Below are positions 62,955-64,000 of a stretch of DNA of 64,000 bases, piece by piece. The notes beneath the pieces were generated by a model. It made no database searches, was not told where the DNA came from, and saw only the letters and a list, made by a program, of their open reading frames with translations. Both the position numbers and the translations under genes were made by a program. Origin of the DNA: Pohlia nutans (taxonomy: Eukaryota > Streptophyta > Bryopsida > Bryales > Mniaceae); the NCBI GenBank assembly GCA_022496805.1, contig CM040100.1, positions 15,219,009 through 15,283,008 of the forward strand, written 5' to 3'. Each line of letters begins with the position of its first letter. The first letter of the stretch is position 1.

Positions 62955-63099
62955 CGGGGTGTTTGCTGGGGAGGTAGAGCAGAGCAGAGTGACGGTGTGA
63001 TGGGGAATAACAAGAAGGTTGGACGAAGCGGAGTAGACGACGCGTGAATGAAGACGAGCGAAGAAGACGACCACGTGCGATATCTGAGGTGGCGGCCAC
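62955..63099 (-). CDS. possible upstream exon or leader exon
   Basis: ATG at 63,099 opens 48 codons to a strong donor (CCCCG|GTAAGT at 62,955). The peptide is Arg/Ser-rich (RGRLLRSSSFTRRLLRF), resembling an organelle-targeting presequence. The nearest acceptor leads to a stop, so it may instead be the spliced leader of the GLGWADQ gene containing an upstream ORF. Confidence 0.3.
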
Positions 63100-63439
63100 G
63101 TCGGCAGTACAGCTGGCGAGATGGGAATATTTCGGTTTAATTTGCTAAAACTTACTGCCTGTACTTACCGGTACTATGGCCCACTTTATACTAGGCCCGG
63201 CCCCATTCGATTCACATGAGTTGGCCCCATTCACAACTTGTGTCATAGTTATCATAACATTCAGTAGATGGTGTGGAATATTCCACACCCAACAATACTT
63301 CATCAGGAGCTAAATGGACAAATGGAGGTTCAAGGTGATGAACAGAATGTATGAAGAAAAGGCAGTGGGCATGAAGGCTACTAAATGTTGTGATTAGGGC
63401 AAAGTTGAGAGATTGGGTTGCAAAAATGGGCCCTATTAA

Positions 63440-64000
63440 CCCTTTAGTGCTCGTGGTGGTTTTGTTGATTTTTTTTGAATCCACTCTCTTGAAATTAGGG
63501 ATACTATTGATAATATTCAACCGTATAAATTTAAGCATAGCTTAATCAAAAAAAAAACCGGTTAAACCTTGGTGAGATTGGACCGTTGGATTGAAAGATC
63601 ATAGTATGTCTTTGAACTGTATAATGCACATTCCAAAATGAGATTTTGGAGGGTGTGTGATTTCAAAGTTAAACAGAATCTGGGTTAAATTTTCAAAAAT
63701 GAAAGTGAAGATGTTCATAAATGACCTATGTCAACACCTCTTCATTACAATCTTTCATGTCAAGAACGGACTGAGTGACATAATTATTGTGAATTTTATA
63801 AGTGAAAGTGACTTATCCATGTACGGTTAAGGACAAAAATTTATACGTTAAAATATGAAAGGAGTTGGTACATTGATCAAGATCAGAATGCATACACTAA
63901 TGGAACATGAATAATAGAACACAATCGAAAAAAAAACAAAAAACAAAACAAAACAATACCGAATAACAATCTTCCAAACACAAAAATATTGCATAGTACA
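63440..64000. mobile_element. left end of a TTAA element running to the window edge
   Basis: TTAA (63436-63439) followed by CCCTTTAGTGCTCG. No right end was seen before the end of the window. Nothing coding. Confidence 0.45.

Overview
The window looks like nuclear DNA of a land plant. It is strongly AT-rich, has spliceosomal GT/AG introns, and its few healthy genes are of plant type: a GT14 (DUF266) Golgi glycosyltransferase, a TKL-like protein kinase of a kind I associate with mosses and other seed-free plants, a PPR gene fragment, an Enhancer-of-polycomb (EPL1) domain, and a small protein with a GLGWADQ motif. A seed-free plant (bryophyte, lycophyte or fern) is my best guess, but this is inference from family flavour and repeat content only.

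Layout. 1-12,100 holds two convergent, decayed multi-exon genes of unrecognised family: gene A on the plus strand (2,212-9,818, five exons) and gene B on the minus strand (12,056-10,616, three exons). Both reassemble cleanly across consensus splice sites, but both carry stops or frameshifts. They may be the two genes of one mobile element. 12,400-19,100 is repeat-rich and includes a 1.5-kb dispersed duplication. 19,097-20,353 is the intact kinase on the minus strand, behind a tandemly duplicated leader/promoter of about 0.95 kb per unit. 22,500-30,900 is a series of miniature transposons with a PPR remnant. 31,000-34,535 is the three-exon GT14 gene (minus, 422 aa), again with a tandem duplication upstream. 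35,000-48,800 is mostly MITEs, a truncated LINE and pseudogene debris. 48,868-49,419 is a single-exon EPL1-domain ORF. 51,280-60,811 is a transposon nest. 61,984-63,100 is a small intact gene with a third duplicated leader.

The most notable feature is the mobile-element content. (1) At least nine TTAA-flanked, piggyBac-like miniature elements in several subfamilies, plus solo ends, have CCCC/CCCT termini and a palindrome just inside the end. (2) A LINE and a tRNA-derived SINE share about 145 bp of 3' tail ending in (TATC)n. (3) An intact DD34E Tc1 element sits inside the SINE tail, and that SINE sits inside a dead Tc1-like gene, giving a readable three-step nest. (4) Harbinger-like, CACTA-like and several foldback MITEs are also present, some back to back at a shared target site. 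Three of the healthy genes have independent tandem duplications in their 5' leaders. No rRNA gene, functional tRNA gene or CRISPR array was seen. A dozen or so longer stretches contain nothing I can support beyond AT-rich DNA, and they are listed as such.
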